From Melanocharis versteri (lineage: Eukaryota > Chordata > Aves > Passeriformes > Melanocharitidae): a stretch of 64,000 nucleotides of DNA. Below are positions 26,260 through 37,680 of this stretch, piece by piece (positions within the stretch are counted from its first letter, which is position 1; every line of letters begins with the position of its first letter). A program made the position numbers and the translations under genes. The stretch lies in assembly GCA_013397845.1 (NCBI GenBank), contig VZTG01002283.1, forward strand, positions 1 to 64,000, given 5' to 3'. The notes below the pieces were generated by a model. That model was given only the letters and a program-made list of their open reading frames with translations. It ran no database searches and was not told the origin of the DNA.

Positions 26260-26944
26260 TGTCTGCCTGTTTTTTTATTACCTGTGCAATTATTTACCAA
26301 GCCAAACATTTCCAAATCCAGTCAATTTTAGGACCATGTAAAATAAGGAGCTTTGGTCTCTCTTAGTTTGCTTGAATGCCTACAGTTTCAGTTAGGAAGA
26401 AAGCTGTAGTAGTTGCTAGAGCTTGGAGGTGTTTTTTGCTGCACTGTCCATACACACCTGCTGCAGCTCCTTGGGTAGCTGGGAAAACTTTAACAGCCCA
26501 GCTCCCACCACCATTTTTTAACATTTAGCAATTTGAGTTCAATGGGTCTCACTGTTTGGAAATTATTGTTAATTATGCCATGCTATGATGCTTTAAACTG
26601 ATTTTAGTGGAATCAGTTCATTCAAGTCTTTCTTGATCAGGCAAAGGCTACCCCACTTATGGGTTAGCGCAATAGGAGTTTTATGCTGGTTTCTTTTGAT
26701 ACATTGAAAGTTGCTGTAGAGAGACACTGAATTCAGATAAAGTCAAGTTAGGTCCTCATAAACAGAACATCTCATTGCTCAGCTTAATGTACTGCTCAGA
26801 GCTTTGTGCAGCAGAACCTTTCACATTTGGAATATGATGCAGGTTTTCTTGGATAATTTCGTGTGCACTCTAGGGCTTCTATTTTGAAGCCATCTATCAC
26901 AAATATATCCCCACTAATTATGCAAAATGAAAAGCTCGCCTTAC

Positions 26945-27190
26945 CATTGCACAGAAAGTCTCAGGAGGATCTCCACATGTTATGTCTGGGGGATCCAGAG
27001 TCACTTTTACATATTTGATCATGTCTCTGGCTTCTGGTTGGCAGGCCATGTAATCCCATACTTTTCCTTCTTCTGTGTAAATCTGAGTCTTACACACGTC
27101 ATAGTGTCCCCACACAGAAGGGTAGTGCTGCATCACGGAGGATACAGTAACCCAGAGGGCGTGAAGTGACAGGAATCTTGACAAATACAT
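26945..27190 (-). CDS. NTNG1: Netrin-G1, first coding exon (residues 1-82), partial gene
   Basis: Netrin-G1 is a GPI-anchored, netrin-family adhesion protein of the neuronal (largely presynaptic/axonal) surface; it binds NGL-1/LRRC4C and shapes axon and synapse organisation. The minus strand reads 82 codons from an ATG at 27190. Residues 1 to about 28 form a hydrophobic signal peptide (begins MYLSRFLSLHALWVTVSS). After it come the start of the laminin N-terminal (domain VI) module, with WGHYDVCKTQIYTEEGKVWD at 27-46 and DPPDITCGDPPETFC at 66-80. Cysteines are at 33, 50, 72 and 80. This matches my knowledge of NTNG1 rather than NTNG2, whose start and signal peptide differ. The exon ends ATG|GTAAGG (donor GT at 26944-26943), phase 0, with the frame running only 8 more codons before a stop. 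The rest of domain VI, the LE repeats and the GPI signal must lie on exons beyond position 1. The start has a purine (G) at -3. Partial only because the gene leaves the window. Confidence 0.97.
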
Positions 27191-27254
27191 TTCTAAATCC
27201 TTTTATGTCAGCTTCGTAAGGATGCTCAGTGCTGGCGTATGTGCAGTCTAGAGA

Positions 27255-27272
27255 TTATATGTACATATACAT
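27255..27272 (-). promoter_or_regulatory. Short uORF D in the NTNG1 leader
   Basis: ATG at 27272 opens a five-codon frame (with a second in-frame ATG) closed by TAA at 27257-27255. It lies in a TATA/TACA-rich stretch (27255-27282) about 65 bases before the netrin-G1 ATG. Confidence 0.4.
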
Positions 27273-27299
27273 GTATATATTTATAAAATAGGTTCCAAC

Positions 27300-27314
27300 T
27301 CAAATGTGAAGCAT
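27300..27314 (-). promoter_or_regulatory. Short uORF C in the NTNG1 leader
   Basis: ATG at 27314 followed by three codons and TGA on the minus strand, 110 bases upstream of the main start. Short enough to allow reinitiation; function inferred only. Confidence 0.4.
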
Positions 27315-27525
27315 TAGGATGGGATGTTTGTTTCACTGTGTTAAAGACTTTGGTAGAAGCCACCCAGGCCCTGATGACAGCCTTTCACAGCGATGCAGCG
27401 CTTGTCCTTCGTCTTATAACTTATCCGTCAGGGCTTCTTGTAAAAGATGTCCAATAGCAGATAATAATTTGTGAAGTTGCAGGTCTTCTGCTACACTGTC
27501 GATAACCCTGAGTGATCCTCCGTGT

Positions 27526-27615
27526 TCAGGGCTTGCAAGGGATGCCCGGGCGCACCGATAAATCAGTATCCGAAGGAAGAGGATGAGTGTCTATAGGCTG
27601 GTGTCTGTTTCCCAT
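27526..27615 (-). promoter_or_regulatory. uORF B in the NTNG1 leader (29 codons plus stop)
   Basis: The ATG at 27615 (T at -3, G at +4) opens a 29-codon frame ending TGA at 27528-27526. It starts 7 bases inside uORF A and is out of frame with it, so a ribosome can read only one of the two. The encoded peptide is not recognised. Confidence 0.5.
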
Positions 27616-27622
27616 CAATCAT
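27563..27622 (-). promoter_or_regulatory. uORF A in the NTNG1 leader (19 codons plus stop)
   Basis: An ATG on the minus strand at 27622 has A at -3 (AAAAGAATGA), a better context than the next uATG. It opens a 19-codon frame closed by TGA at 27565-27563. It overlaps uORF B in another frame and ends about 370 bases before the netrin-G1 ATG. Effect on translation is inferred only, and depends on this part of the leader being retained after splicing. Confidence 0.5.
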
Positions 27623-27645
27623 TCTTTTCTTCTAGCACCAGCACC

Positions 27646-30600
27646 CTTTTAGAAACAATAAAAATTAGAGTTATTGTCCAAGAATCAGTGCATTACAAAA
27701 TATATGATATGTTGACATTTTGGAGGTTTGATGCAATATAAAGCAATTGGTACAATATGGATAACCTTTACTGTGGGTTCTGTGCTAGAATGAAGAAACT
27801 ACCAAAATCATTCACAGTGAAAAGTATTTTGACATGAAGGATTTAACTGTTCTCTAACAAAGACAGATTTATAATGTTCCAGGTGAGTTAGAGGTTCCTG
27901 CTTCCAAAACTGTATTTTCACCCTAGCAAAACTGGAGAGCAAACTACTGAACTCAGCCATGGCCCAGATGGTGCAGGCAGGTGGGGGAGCAGGCAGCCCA
28001 GCACCGCGGGCAGCAGCAGGAAGGTTCTTTTATTAAAGTGACACAGAGATGGGCATCGGGGCTAGCAGGTGCTGGTAGTTTCTTAGCAAGAGGACCTCAT
28101 GGAGCTCCAAAAGCCTTACAAATTTCTTTTATATTATTATTATTTGAAGAATAACAAAGATATAGCAAGTACGATTCAATTTCCTTGACATTTCTTATTA
28201 GCATTGCAAGAGCTTTGCTCCCTTTTTTTTTCCTCTGAACTGTGATTTACTGACCACATTGACGACAAACCACTGATAAAGATAATGGCTTATTTTGTAG
28301 CTTACTATAATGGTGCTTTTCCCCCCTTCTTTTCTTAGGTTTGAGGGTGGCTGTACCTGAGTACTCAGCATTTACTTCACAGCAGATATGTGCCCTTTCC
28401 TCTCTTCAGAAAGCAACTAGAAATTCCCTCGCTTTGTAGCACCTGAATCACATAATTACAGGTATAAAATGCTAGAATGTTATCACAGCAACTCCAAATG
28501 TGTATTTCCTAAATAACACAGGTAAAAATCCAAATTATGAGGAAAACTGCAAAGACAGACTAAGTACCCTAAAGAGGGACAAGGAAAACCAGGGCTCGGA
28601 ATTCCAGTGCATTTGTGTCAGCCTGTGCCACCCGAGGTTGGGGAGCCAGGGTGCTGGGCTGTCAGCAGGAGGAGATTTCAGCCAGCCGCTGCAGCACTTC
28701 CACACTTCCTTTGTCTGGATGCTAAAATCTAGGCAGACCCGTCAGACAGATGTTGAGAAACAACTGTAAGTCGCCACTTTCTGCAGCCTGCTTTGCTTCC
28801 CAGCTTTAAATTATGCGCAGTGTCGCGAACCCTCCTACACCCCACAGCCACGGGAAGAGGTATGTGACCTGGTGAGCTCCTCTAACGTGCCACGTTGGGA
28901 ATATGCACTTTCAAAACTTATCTTCAAAGCTATTCGCAAGCAGCCTCCCTATATTTAAATAATGCTTCATCTTAAACTGAGCTAAACTACAGACACCATG
29001 AAATGCCAACAGATGGTTGAATTGTGTTTCCATAGCAAAGTAATTTACAATAATTGCTGTATGGACGTAAATGCAATTTTCCATTATATTCATTTTATCA
29101 AGTGTTACCATACAACTCTCATGTATTTTATCAGAATACGCAGAGAATATCTGAATTTTCTTGCAGTAACAATTCTCAATTCGTTCAAACATATTTAAGC
29201 TTCAAATCTGAATTTGACACAAAAGCAGAAATATCTAAGTCCAAATTAAATCTAAATCTCTTTAAGAAGCATGCTGGGTAATACTGTTGGCTTTGTAGCA
29301 AACTTACCTTCTTTTTTTTTTTTTTGTTTTCAGTGGGAGTGTTTGCATATTATTCTGGAATTTGGTAATTCAGAGAACACTTGCCATGTCACTCTAAAGA
29401 CACCTCTTCTCTGTTTTCTTTCCAATGTATTTACGATTTTTAAGGGGAAAAACCCCATGCCCAAGACCCCACAGCTTAGAACAGTCACTACGAAAATGGG
29501 AAACAACTTGCTAGAAAAGGCACCAAATTATTTTAAATTTATGGCAAACCAAATACCCTTTATTGGAGATGGTTTGGTCATAGCTGAAATAACCACTAAG
29601 TAAATACAATTTTTCTATGTAGAAATAAGAAGTTGCTGAGTTTAATTATCCTTAGACTGCAAACTTGTACATTGAGGCAAAAAAAGAGTTTGTTTTCTTT
29701 AATATCTTCCTTTCTAGCTCTTCAGTTACCCGTAACCTTTTATAACAGCTGAGACTCAGATCCACTAATAAACAGGACTGAGTTGGACTAAATAATGTGG
29801 AGCAAGCCACTACCTTAACACACTGTGCTAAAATACTTCCCATGTAACGAATTCTCATTAAAGTAAGCCAGTCATAATGATGGTCGTTACACAGAATTAT
29901 AGACTATAACATCGATTGAATTTAGTGCACTGACAAGAAAAAAGTGCAGAGGAGTGCAAGACATCTGAGCATTAGGCAGCTGTAGCCGTGTACGACAGAC
30001 ATTCCTGACAAGATGCAGCCAATTATAGCTTAAATTTCTGGCATATAACCAGTTCTGATTAATAGTTTTCCATTACATTACAGACATATTATTAATGTAT
30101 TAAAAATGTCAAGCTTTGGCAAGAACTAGTATGGCATGGCTCAGTTAGTCTGCAATATCTTCTTTTAATGAGCTTCCATTGATATAGAGAAAGATATTGA
30201 CCAAAGCACATTAAGGATCATGTGCTGAGCGCTGCCAGGTTTTTGTCTGACAGAGCTATATGATTTGTCTTGCTTATATTTGTTCCTGCAGAGTCACTCG
30301 TGATATGCATTTTACATTTCAGTGCCCTATTGCTAAGGACATATCTATTTGAATTATCTCATAAAGAAATGTTTAGAGTAACATTTCTGAAGTTTACAGC
30401 TGTACCAGATGTGTAGTGATAAGCCTCTAGCTGCGGGCAACACACAGCAAAGGGGTTTTTTTGTCCCCAGTAATGCCTGTGCATTTGACCTTAGAAAAAG
30501 GTAATCAAACAGATCAGGAATAACTCCTGTCTGATGCCCTGATTCCCTCCACCCTGCTCTGCCCTGCTAGTCGCACACACTGGATGCCGGGGGCCATGGA

Positions 30601-33083
30601 GGTGGCAAAGAGGGATCAGCATCCTTGCTGGCTGAGGGCGAGGGAACGGCCAGCTGCCGGGAGGACTCCAGCTGATGTATGCAAAGGCTCCAGAGCACAC
30701 CGCTCCCGGCGGGGCACCAGCGCTGGGAACCGCGGCATGTCTGGGGCCTTCCACATTCCCACGTACCACAGCCTCCGCACTACGGAAAACACTAGGAGGC
30801 ACCCGGGAGGCACCGGTGCAAAGGCCGCATCTGCCCTCTCTGCCTTCCCCTCGGAGCGCTGCTCCGTCGGCGAAGTGCCGGTCGTTCTGGCCACAAGGGA
30901 GAATGTCACAGCCATTTGAGAAGAATGGCATGCAGCTGACCCCCAGACTAAAATCAGCTGTGAGCAGGCTCTGAGCACATGCATCCCTTTCCAGGTGGTG
31001 AAGTCACACCTCATGCAGCATGTTAATTCTGCATGTGGAGGAGACACCCCCTTTACAGGATAGATAAAATGCATCTTGGTGCAATCAGTGCCAGGGGAGA
31101 ATTTCAGGTCTCATTAGGGGCTCTTAGCAAACACTCCTCCTTTGCCTCCTTCCATCACTGTGAAAATCCGCCCCCTTCCCCAAATAACTCCCTCCTCGCA
31201 AACCACAGCGGCTGGATGTCCTGCATGAGCTCCCTGCCGGGAAATCACTGTGAGATCCATAGGGGTGTGCTCTGGGCCTCTCTCTATGGCAAGCCACAGG
31301 AACGCGAAGGAGGTAATAAGATAAAGAGTGACCACTTCCCACACTGACCATGCTTTGGATCGAGTGTACCCCGCCACCACACTCGGGCAGGAATGAGAGC
31401 CAGCACCAGATATTACAGTGCACAGCAGCCTGAGGAGAACCGGCTAAAATAACTAAGCAAGGCGAGGAGGGCCGGCTGTCACCTCCCAACAGCGGCAGCG
31501 GCGGAACAGATTTTTCCAAAGGAAACATATTTCAAGTTTGTATCCCTAACAGCTTAAGCAGATGAATGTATCCAATCAAGCCCAAATAAAAAGCTCCTCT
31601 GTGTCCACTCCAGTTATTAATTATTCAAATTCAGTTCAGAACATAGGAAATAATGTGTATTAGAAAACAGAGCTAACCCTCACGCAACTTACGTTTACTA
31701 AACCTTGTGTTTTATACCATGCTACACCTAGGCAACTTGAGAACCTTGTACATATACAAACCAAGCCCTTTTATAAAGGCAAAATTATATATCTAATCAA
31801 AGAAGAAGGGAACTGGTATTTAACGATTTAATACACATTATTTCTGTCAATACTTGTATGAAATGCAGTATACTCAAGCAACTGCTTTGGTGTCTTTGGC
31901 CTCAAATGCTGTTCCAATCAAAGTTTAGGTTCTATTCTTATCCAGCTTATTTAAGTATTTAGCAGAAAAAAGACTTCTTTGCCTCAGGAGAAATTTAAAA
32001 TGTCAATACCTATTGGCTAAAGAAAATAAAATACAGCAATCTGCTACCAAAAAACTGGGATTTGGCACTATACTTGAAATACTTTTGGTTTTCACACATT
32101 ATTCTTTGCTGACTGACACATCATACTACAACTGCCATTACTTGCCAGGTATCGTCAGCTGTCAGAATATGGAGTATAAAGCATTTCAGCTATTTAAATT
32201 TTAGAGCCTGAGTACATAGCTGCTTTTTTTCCTCTAGCATCTTTATAATTGTAGCTTATTGCCTTAAATATCTCTGTACCTAGCTTCAATCTGTTCTGCA
32301 AGTTTTTCCTCTGGGAATTTAAGTTAGCATTTGGGGCTTTGTTTTTGTTTTTTTTTTTCAATGATTTTTCACGCTCAATAAGGTGATGCATGCTCATCAC
32401 TCAGTGTACCCAGGGTATAAGGCTACAAAGCTTTCAAGTTATCATATGAGCTGATGACTTTCTAACTGAAAGTTCTTAGCCTCAAAAATGAATGCCTGCC
32501 AGTTGGTGAATTTGTTCTGTGCTATTGCTGTATTTTACATAAATAGCTAGAAATTTGGTGCTGCTTATCAGTGTCAGAGGGCTGAGGGTTGAGGCAAAGT
32601 TCATAACTCCGCGAGAGTATCGCCACTAACTGCTGGAAACTCTCTGGTAATCATCCTTTTAAGGTCCAGAAATATACCAGAAATCAACCTTTATTTTTTC
32701 CACATGAAAACCCCAAAACGAAAAAAAAACAAACTACCACCACCACAACAACAAAAAACAAGCCAGGGGAAGTTCTGCTGTGGTTTTCTTCCCTTTGACG
32801 GGCTTCCCAGGCCACAGCTTCTCATCCTCAACCGCATTGTCCTTAGGCAAGACAGTGACTTATTCCCTCTTTAAAAGCATCTCCACCGCTTGTTCCACTC
32901 ACTGTCTCCGCTAACATCTCTGTAGAAGTAATGCTGGCTCCTACCACATCAGATCCGGAATATTGAAAAGTTGATTGCAGAACAATAAAAGTATATTCAT
33001 CAGAGGCCAAAACCGCACATGCACCAACTTTGAGAGTAAAAAAGCATCTGTTTTATCGCGTTTAGCCGATCTGCGCTGCTCAC
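27646..33083 (-). other. NTNG1: NTNG1 intron 1 (putative)
   Basis: About 5.4 kb between the inferred acceptor of the first coding exon and the candidate donor beside the CpG island. It is mainly AT-rich single-copy sequence with no recognised gene. It holds a CpG-rich patch at 30570-30905 and a smaller one near 31440-31505. A T14 tract lies at 29312-29325, and an A-rich, AAC/ACC-rich stretch at about 32710-32762. The many overlapping short open frames at 30.5-31.5 kb follow GC content and are not convincing coding sequence. Confidence 0.55.
30570..30905. promoter_or_regulatory. Secondary CpG-rich patch within NTNG1 intron 1
   Basis: About 335 bases of markedly higher GC and CpG density than the flanks ('cgctcccggcggggcaccag' and 'gctccgtcggcgaagtgccg' lie inside). 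It sits between the first coding exon and the main island. It could be an alternative NTNG1 first exon or promoter, an enhancer, or merely GC-rich sequence. Overlapping frames of 111-152 codons on both strands reflect composition. Confidence 0.45.
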
Positions 33084-33179
33084 CGCCATATGAGGGGTTT
33101 TCTTTGGGGGCTCTGTGTGCGTGTGAATGTTTAGAAAAGCCGCCTGCGATTTCCGATGAAAGGGAGGAACTGTTTCCAG

Positions 33180-34300
33180 GCTGGGTACCAGTGACCTGCT
33201 CGCTGCTGCTCGCCGGCGGGGCGATGCCCCGCACCGACCCCGCCCCTGCCCGGCGGGACCGCCGCTCTCCCTCAGCGCCCGCGGGTGAATCCGCGCTGCG
33301 GGGCGGGCACCGGCGCGAGGGACGCGCCCCTCCCTCAGGGCTCGCGCTCCCTCAGGGCTTTCCCGCCGCCCGCGCCCCTTCAAAGCTCGGCGTGGCGCAG
33401 CCCGGCCCGGTCCAAGCCCCGGCTCCCGGTTCCGAGCTCCGGCGGAGGAGGCACGGCGCAGGTACCGCCCCAGCCCCGGCGCGCTCCGCTCCGCGCGGGC
33501 GGNNNNNNNNNNNNNNNNNNNNNNNNNNNNNNNNNNNNNNNNNNNNNNNNNNNNNNNNNNNNNNNNNNNNNNNNNNNNNNNNNNNNNNNNNNNNNNNNNN
33601 NNNNNNNNNNNNNNNNNNNNNNNNNNNNNNNNNNNNNNNNNNNNNNNNNNNNNNNNNNNNNNNNNNNNNNNNNNNNNNNNNNNNNNNNNNNNNNNNNNNN
33701 NNNNNNNNNNNNNNNNNNNNNNNNNNNNNNNNNNNNNNNNNNNNNNNNCCGCCCCGCGGGCGCTCCGCCGGCGCCGCCTGCCCCGCGGGGGGGGCAACGG
33801 GACGGGACCCGCCGGCCCGGACCGAGCGAGAGCCGCCCAGCAGCCGGCGGGGCTGTGGCTGCTCCCTGCCCGCTGGAGTAGCCTTAATTTTCCCGTGTTA
33901 TTTCGGCTTCAGCCTGGTAACGCGCAGGCGGAGGTGCTGTCCGTGCTGCTGCCGTCCGAGCCCCGAGCCCGGCGGGCTGAGCCCAGCGCCCCGCCGCAGC
34001 TGCGCTTGGCTGCGGGGACAGGGCAGCGTCCTGCCCAACTCGCCGGAGGGTCCCTCCGCAGTGCTGGGCACGCCGGGGAAGCGCCGCTTCGTCCTCTGCC
34101 TACAGCACAGAAGTGCCACCGACACAAGGAGTGAGCGCGACTTGCGCTGTTGTGGTGCTGCTGGGACCGTCCGCCCCGTACCAGCCCTTCGGGGCTCCTG
34201 AAAGACGCGAAAACTCCGTCCCCTCCTTCTGCTGTGCTTCCTCCTTTCCTCCTGCACGCCCTCTACTTCTGTCGCTTAAACGAGACGCGCACGCACTTCT
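33180..34300 (-). promoter_or_regulatory. NTNG1: CpG island, likely NTNG1 promoter and non-coding exon 1
   Basis: The sequence turns abruptly GC-rich with very dense CpG from about 33180, and stays so to about 34300, against AT-rich flanks. GC boxes of the CCGCCCC/GGGCGGG kind are visible (for example near 33238, 33300 and 33750). Its position, about 6 kb upstream of the first coding exon, fits the NTNG1 layout of an untranslated first exon and then an intron. A candidate 5' splice site on the minus strand just outside the island is GGCG|GTGAGC, with GT at 33083-33082. Orientation and exon boundaries are inference, and island promoters are often bidirectional. The 408- and 265-codon open frames crossing it are artefacts of stop-poor GC-rich sequence and unknown bases. 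Confidence 0.7.
33503..33748. other. Assembly gap (246 N)
   Basis: A run of 246 unknown bases inside the CpG island. Sequence on both sides is extremely GC-rich, which is the usual reason such gaps appear in bird assemblies. The transcription start and first exon of NTNG1 may lie partly in the gap. Confidence 0.99.
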
Positions 34301-36620
34301 CCTGTTCAGATTTCTCCAAGCTACAAAACAGTATCTAAAACTAATAATGACTAGCGAGTCCCGTGTAGGAATTGTGCTTACTCCTGGCAACTACCTGGTT
34401 ACTGAATTTGACCGACTGCAGCTGCCAGCGCTGGGCAGTGGGACACTGGCTGCATTGTGAACGCTCAGAAGCTGCGTTTATCGTTTGTTTGCGTGTTTTG
34501 CATGTTAAGAGGTGTTAAATGTATTTACGTAGACAACAGTGCCATTGTATTTTGTTGACAAAATTTGGCATTTTGTAATGCCAGTAGGTACCCAGATGAA
34601 ATGAGGCAGGGGATTTCTGGAAGAGTAAGAAATTTGTTCTCCGTTTGAGCCATGGAATTTGGTAGGTTGTGGAAATAACTTGCAGGAGCTGTTAGGAAGG
34701 TCGGTTTTATTCTTTCCCCTAAGCCAGGTAACCCAGCAAAGTAAAAAAGATGCCTCCTAGTTCCTCCCAGCTTTTGTTTCCCTGTATGGGCAGTGGTGTT
34801 TTTTTGGCCTTTCCGTTCATTCTCTGGAATCTCTGTGGCTGTGTTAGTGCAGGTACCACGTGCATGGAAAAATTCTTTGTGTGGGAAAGCCAGGAATGAT
34901 CAAAGGGGTGGGAAAAATCAGCTTCAGGGATTTTCAATCCCCAAAAGCAGTTCTTGCTTTGTTTGCAGCCTCCTGGTCCCTGAGGTGGTACAAAAGGATA
35001 GAAGATGGAAATCAGTAATTTTTTTCTTCCCACTTGAACTGGAAGCGTGTTGGGCATTGAGGCTCCATAGGGCTTTTTGTCAAGAAGAGGGGCAGAGTTT
35101 CACTGCAGTTGGAAGAAAAGGGTTGTTTTCCTAATTACTAGACAGATGGTGGGCTGCACAGCAAAGTGCAAGAGACTCTACACACTGAGCCAAGTCCCTG
35201 CAGTGGCACTTGCGGATGGACCAGCCCTGCTGCCTGTGACAGCTGTGGGGTTCCTCTGCCTCTTGGTGCTCCAAGTGCGGTGGCTTTGTCTGTCTCTGGG
35301 CCAGGCTGGATCAGCTGTTTGCAGGTGCTTCAAGGGGAGTGGTTTGGGAGCGCTGGAGGAGTGTTCTCTTGCTTTAGACTTGAATTGGGAGAGGTTGCCT
35401 TTTTTCCACGTGCGAAGAGCGTAGCTCTTCATGTCACAGTAATGCCACTGGCAGTGCTGTACTCGGAGAGCAGAGCCGGGCGTGCCATACACGCCTGCTC
35501 TGCACATTGTGCTGCCCCGGTCACATGCCCTAAACCTCACCTGCATCGATGTGTTGGAAGTTTTCTCTCCTCTGCGCGGAGTCTTTGGCCTCTCTCCTGA
35601 GACCATTATTTGCCTGGTGGGACTGACTGGCCACAAAGATTAAAGGCAGGACCGAGTCATCTGATACATCAAACATCATTAATTTCTTCATGCTAATGGT
35701 ATTGGCCTCTTCTGCATCAAAGCTAGAGCAGCTGGTTTGAGTGCAGTGTCACCAAGTCTGAGATTAAATGTGCCTTACTGGTAAAAATGATGGCCAAAAA
35801 TCAAATCTAGTTTGAGGATGTGGCCAAACTTTACCGTCAAATTTTAAGCTCACGAGAAAAAAGGGATCTGATTTAAATTCTTTGTCAAAGGCTGTTGAAA
35901 GGATGGAAAAGCAGATGGAATTCAGCAGCTAGAGACTTGTCTGTGTTGTTTTTGTTCTTTTCAGAGTCATAAGCTGGAGTTAAAGGGAGAAGGGACAGTG
36001 CTTTTATAGCCACACTGAAAATACTGTGCCAATACCTGCATTCAATTTCTGACAGCTCTTTTAGTAGTGAGTAATGATTGTTCACATGTAAATGGACTGG
36101 GCCACTCGCTGTCATAGCACCTTGAGACTGGACTTTAGCAGGATTCCTAGAGCAGGTTTGATATGTTGATAGAAGATAAGATTAACCGAAGTTTGAAAGG
36201 AATATTTAAAAACACTGCAGGTCCCACTCCTTGCCTTATGGCATTAAAAATCAACTAAAATGAAGATTTAGCCAGTTGTTAAATACCAAAGGATGGAAAG
36301 TCACAACACTGGGAAAGTGTTATCTTGAAAGTGCTTCCAGCAGTATTTCTTATGTCTTCTCAGTAATAGCTGGCATTGGCGCCTAATAGAATCAGGGAAG
36401 GGGATTAATTTTTGATTACTGGCCTGAACATGGGAGCACCTATGCCTATTAGGACACTCCTTGCTACAAAGCATAATTTATACTAGAAGCAGCATAAATT
36501 GCTGGTACAGAAGTGATATCGCTGATTGCAAACTTTTCTGTGAAACACCAGCTGAACTGCAAGTTTTTAAACAAGTCCTAAATCTAAACAAGCTTTGCAT
36601 GTTTTCAAGCTGTGGTTTGG

Positions 36621-36656
36621 CTATTATGTGCCATTATGTGCCTCATGTGCCATTAT
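36621..36656. repeat. Short 10-bp tandem repeat (ccattatgtg)
   Basis: About three and a half imperfect copies of a 10-base unit in AT-rich flank sequence. Confidence 0.75.
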
Positions 36657-37467
36657 GAATCTTTTATTACTTGCTGTAGTCCAAGTTGACCTCTAATGAT
36701 ACAGCAGAATTATTTTATTAGTGCCTTTCCCCACAGCAGAGTGCTGCTGCACTGGGCAGTAGCAGAGTACCTGGCTTTGCCTGAAGTAGCAGCTGTCCCT
36801 GGAAATGTACCCAGAAACACAGGGAGCTTCCCTGCCTGAAACTCAGTGTTTCAGCACGGTGCTGTCTGAGGGCCACAGTGAAAAATGCAGGTGTGATGTG
36901 ATGCAGCAGCCAGGGCCTGACCTCAAAGCAGAGCGGCTGACCACGGTGGGGCCAGTGCCCTGGCAGGACAGAGGAGAGAAGGCACTGGGTGCAGCTGCTG
37001 GCACTGAGTGGCGGCAGGGAGGGTCCTGCTGTGCCGGGAGCGGCTTGGTGCTTCTGTGCATCTCTGCTCTGCAGAGCCACTACCTGCTCCATGTGCTGCT
37101 CTGCTCCTCCATCACACTGTGTACATATTTCTGACCTCTTTTGCCACCAGCTGAAGGAGGTTTTGCGGAGCAGCAGGCAAAAGGTGTGGGAGACGAGCAG
37201 AAGTAGTGCTAATTTGCCCCTGCCTCCCACTGCTGAGCTGAGACAGGGGTAGAAATGGGAAGAAACAGCAAATTCTCCCAGAGGCAGAGCTCGTCCACTT
37301 TATTGCTGCTTTGCCCACAGTAGTTCAACCTTCTGTAAAATCAGTTGGCTGTCTAGAATTTGAATGTTGGTCTGGGCTTCCATCTTTAGTGCCTCCAGTG
37401 CTTACAGCAGAATGATTGGAAAACTGTATTTAGATAAATGACAAAATCAAAAGGCTTCTGCATTAGA

Positions 37468-37680
37468 GTTGGAGCTGTTCAACCTGGAGAAGAGAAGGCT
37501 CTGGAGGGACCTTGTAGCACCTTCCAGTACCTTAAGGAGACCAACAGCAAGAGAGCTGAAGACGGATTGGGATTGGATGGGGCTTTGAGCAACCTGGTTT
37601 AGTGGAAGGTGTCTTCCTGCCCACGTTGGGAGGACTGGAACTAGAAACCAACCCAGGCCATTGAATGGTTGTATGATTTG
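37468..37680 (+). mobile_element. CR1 LINE 3' fragment, internally deleted
   Basis: The plus strand reads 'gttcaacctggagaagagaa', then 'ccttccagtacctta', then 'ggatggggctttgagcaacc' and 'tggtttagtggaaggtgtc'. These blocks occur in this order in CR1 3' UTRs of the subfamily whose ending is 'ctgatctagtggaaggtgtccctgcc'. The middle (normally about 200 bases) is missing, and the terminal octamer repeat has decayed to 'ggttgtatgattt'. Confidence 0.88.

Larger units (their letters stand above)
1..26944 (-). other. NTNG1: NTNG1 intron following the first coding exon (5' part)
   Basis: Everything downstream of the donor at 26944-26943 down to the window edge shows no further netrin-G1 exon: I looked for the continuation of the laminin N-terminal domain on the minus strand and did not find it. 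Known vertebrate NTNG1 genes have a very long intron here. Repeats inside are listed separately. The rest (for example 2.3-7.6, 11-20.6 and 21.3-26.9 kb) is AT-rich, mostly single-copy-looking sequence in which I see no gene. GC-richer patches at 1.58-2.0 and 19.14-19.5 kb carry overlapping chance frames. Confidence 0.8.
27191..27645 (-). other. NTNG1: NTNG1 5' untranslated leader in the first coding exon
   Basis: This sequence directly precedes the netrin-G1 start codon on the minus strand. A plausible 3' splice site sits at its upstream edge: a T-rich tract, then CTAAAAG (AG at 27647-27646), with a branch-point-like TAACTCTAAT before it. A second AG about a dozen bases further in is also possible, so the edge is uncertain by that much. 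No in-frame coding continuation exists upstream, so the ATG at 27190 is the natural start. The leader holds at least five upstream ATGs opening four short frames (listed separately). Netrin-G1 having an untranslated first exon is family knowledge; the exact acceptor is inferred. Confidence 0.6.

Noticed and set aside
26918..26944. Extra 8 codons of the netrin-G1 frame beyond position 26945
   Set aside because: They follow a consensus GTAAGG donor and do not match the netrin-G1 continuation; this is intron read-through to a chance stop.
32975..34201. 408-codon plus-strand frame and 265-codon minus-strand frame across the CpG island
   Set aside because: They run through 246 unknown bases in stop-poor GC-rich sequence, have no family resemblance, and several frames are open at once.
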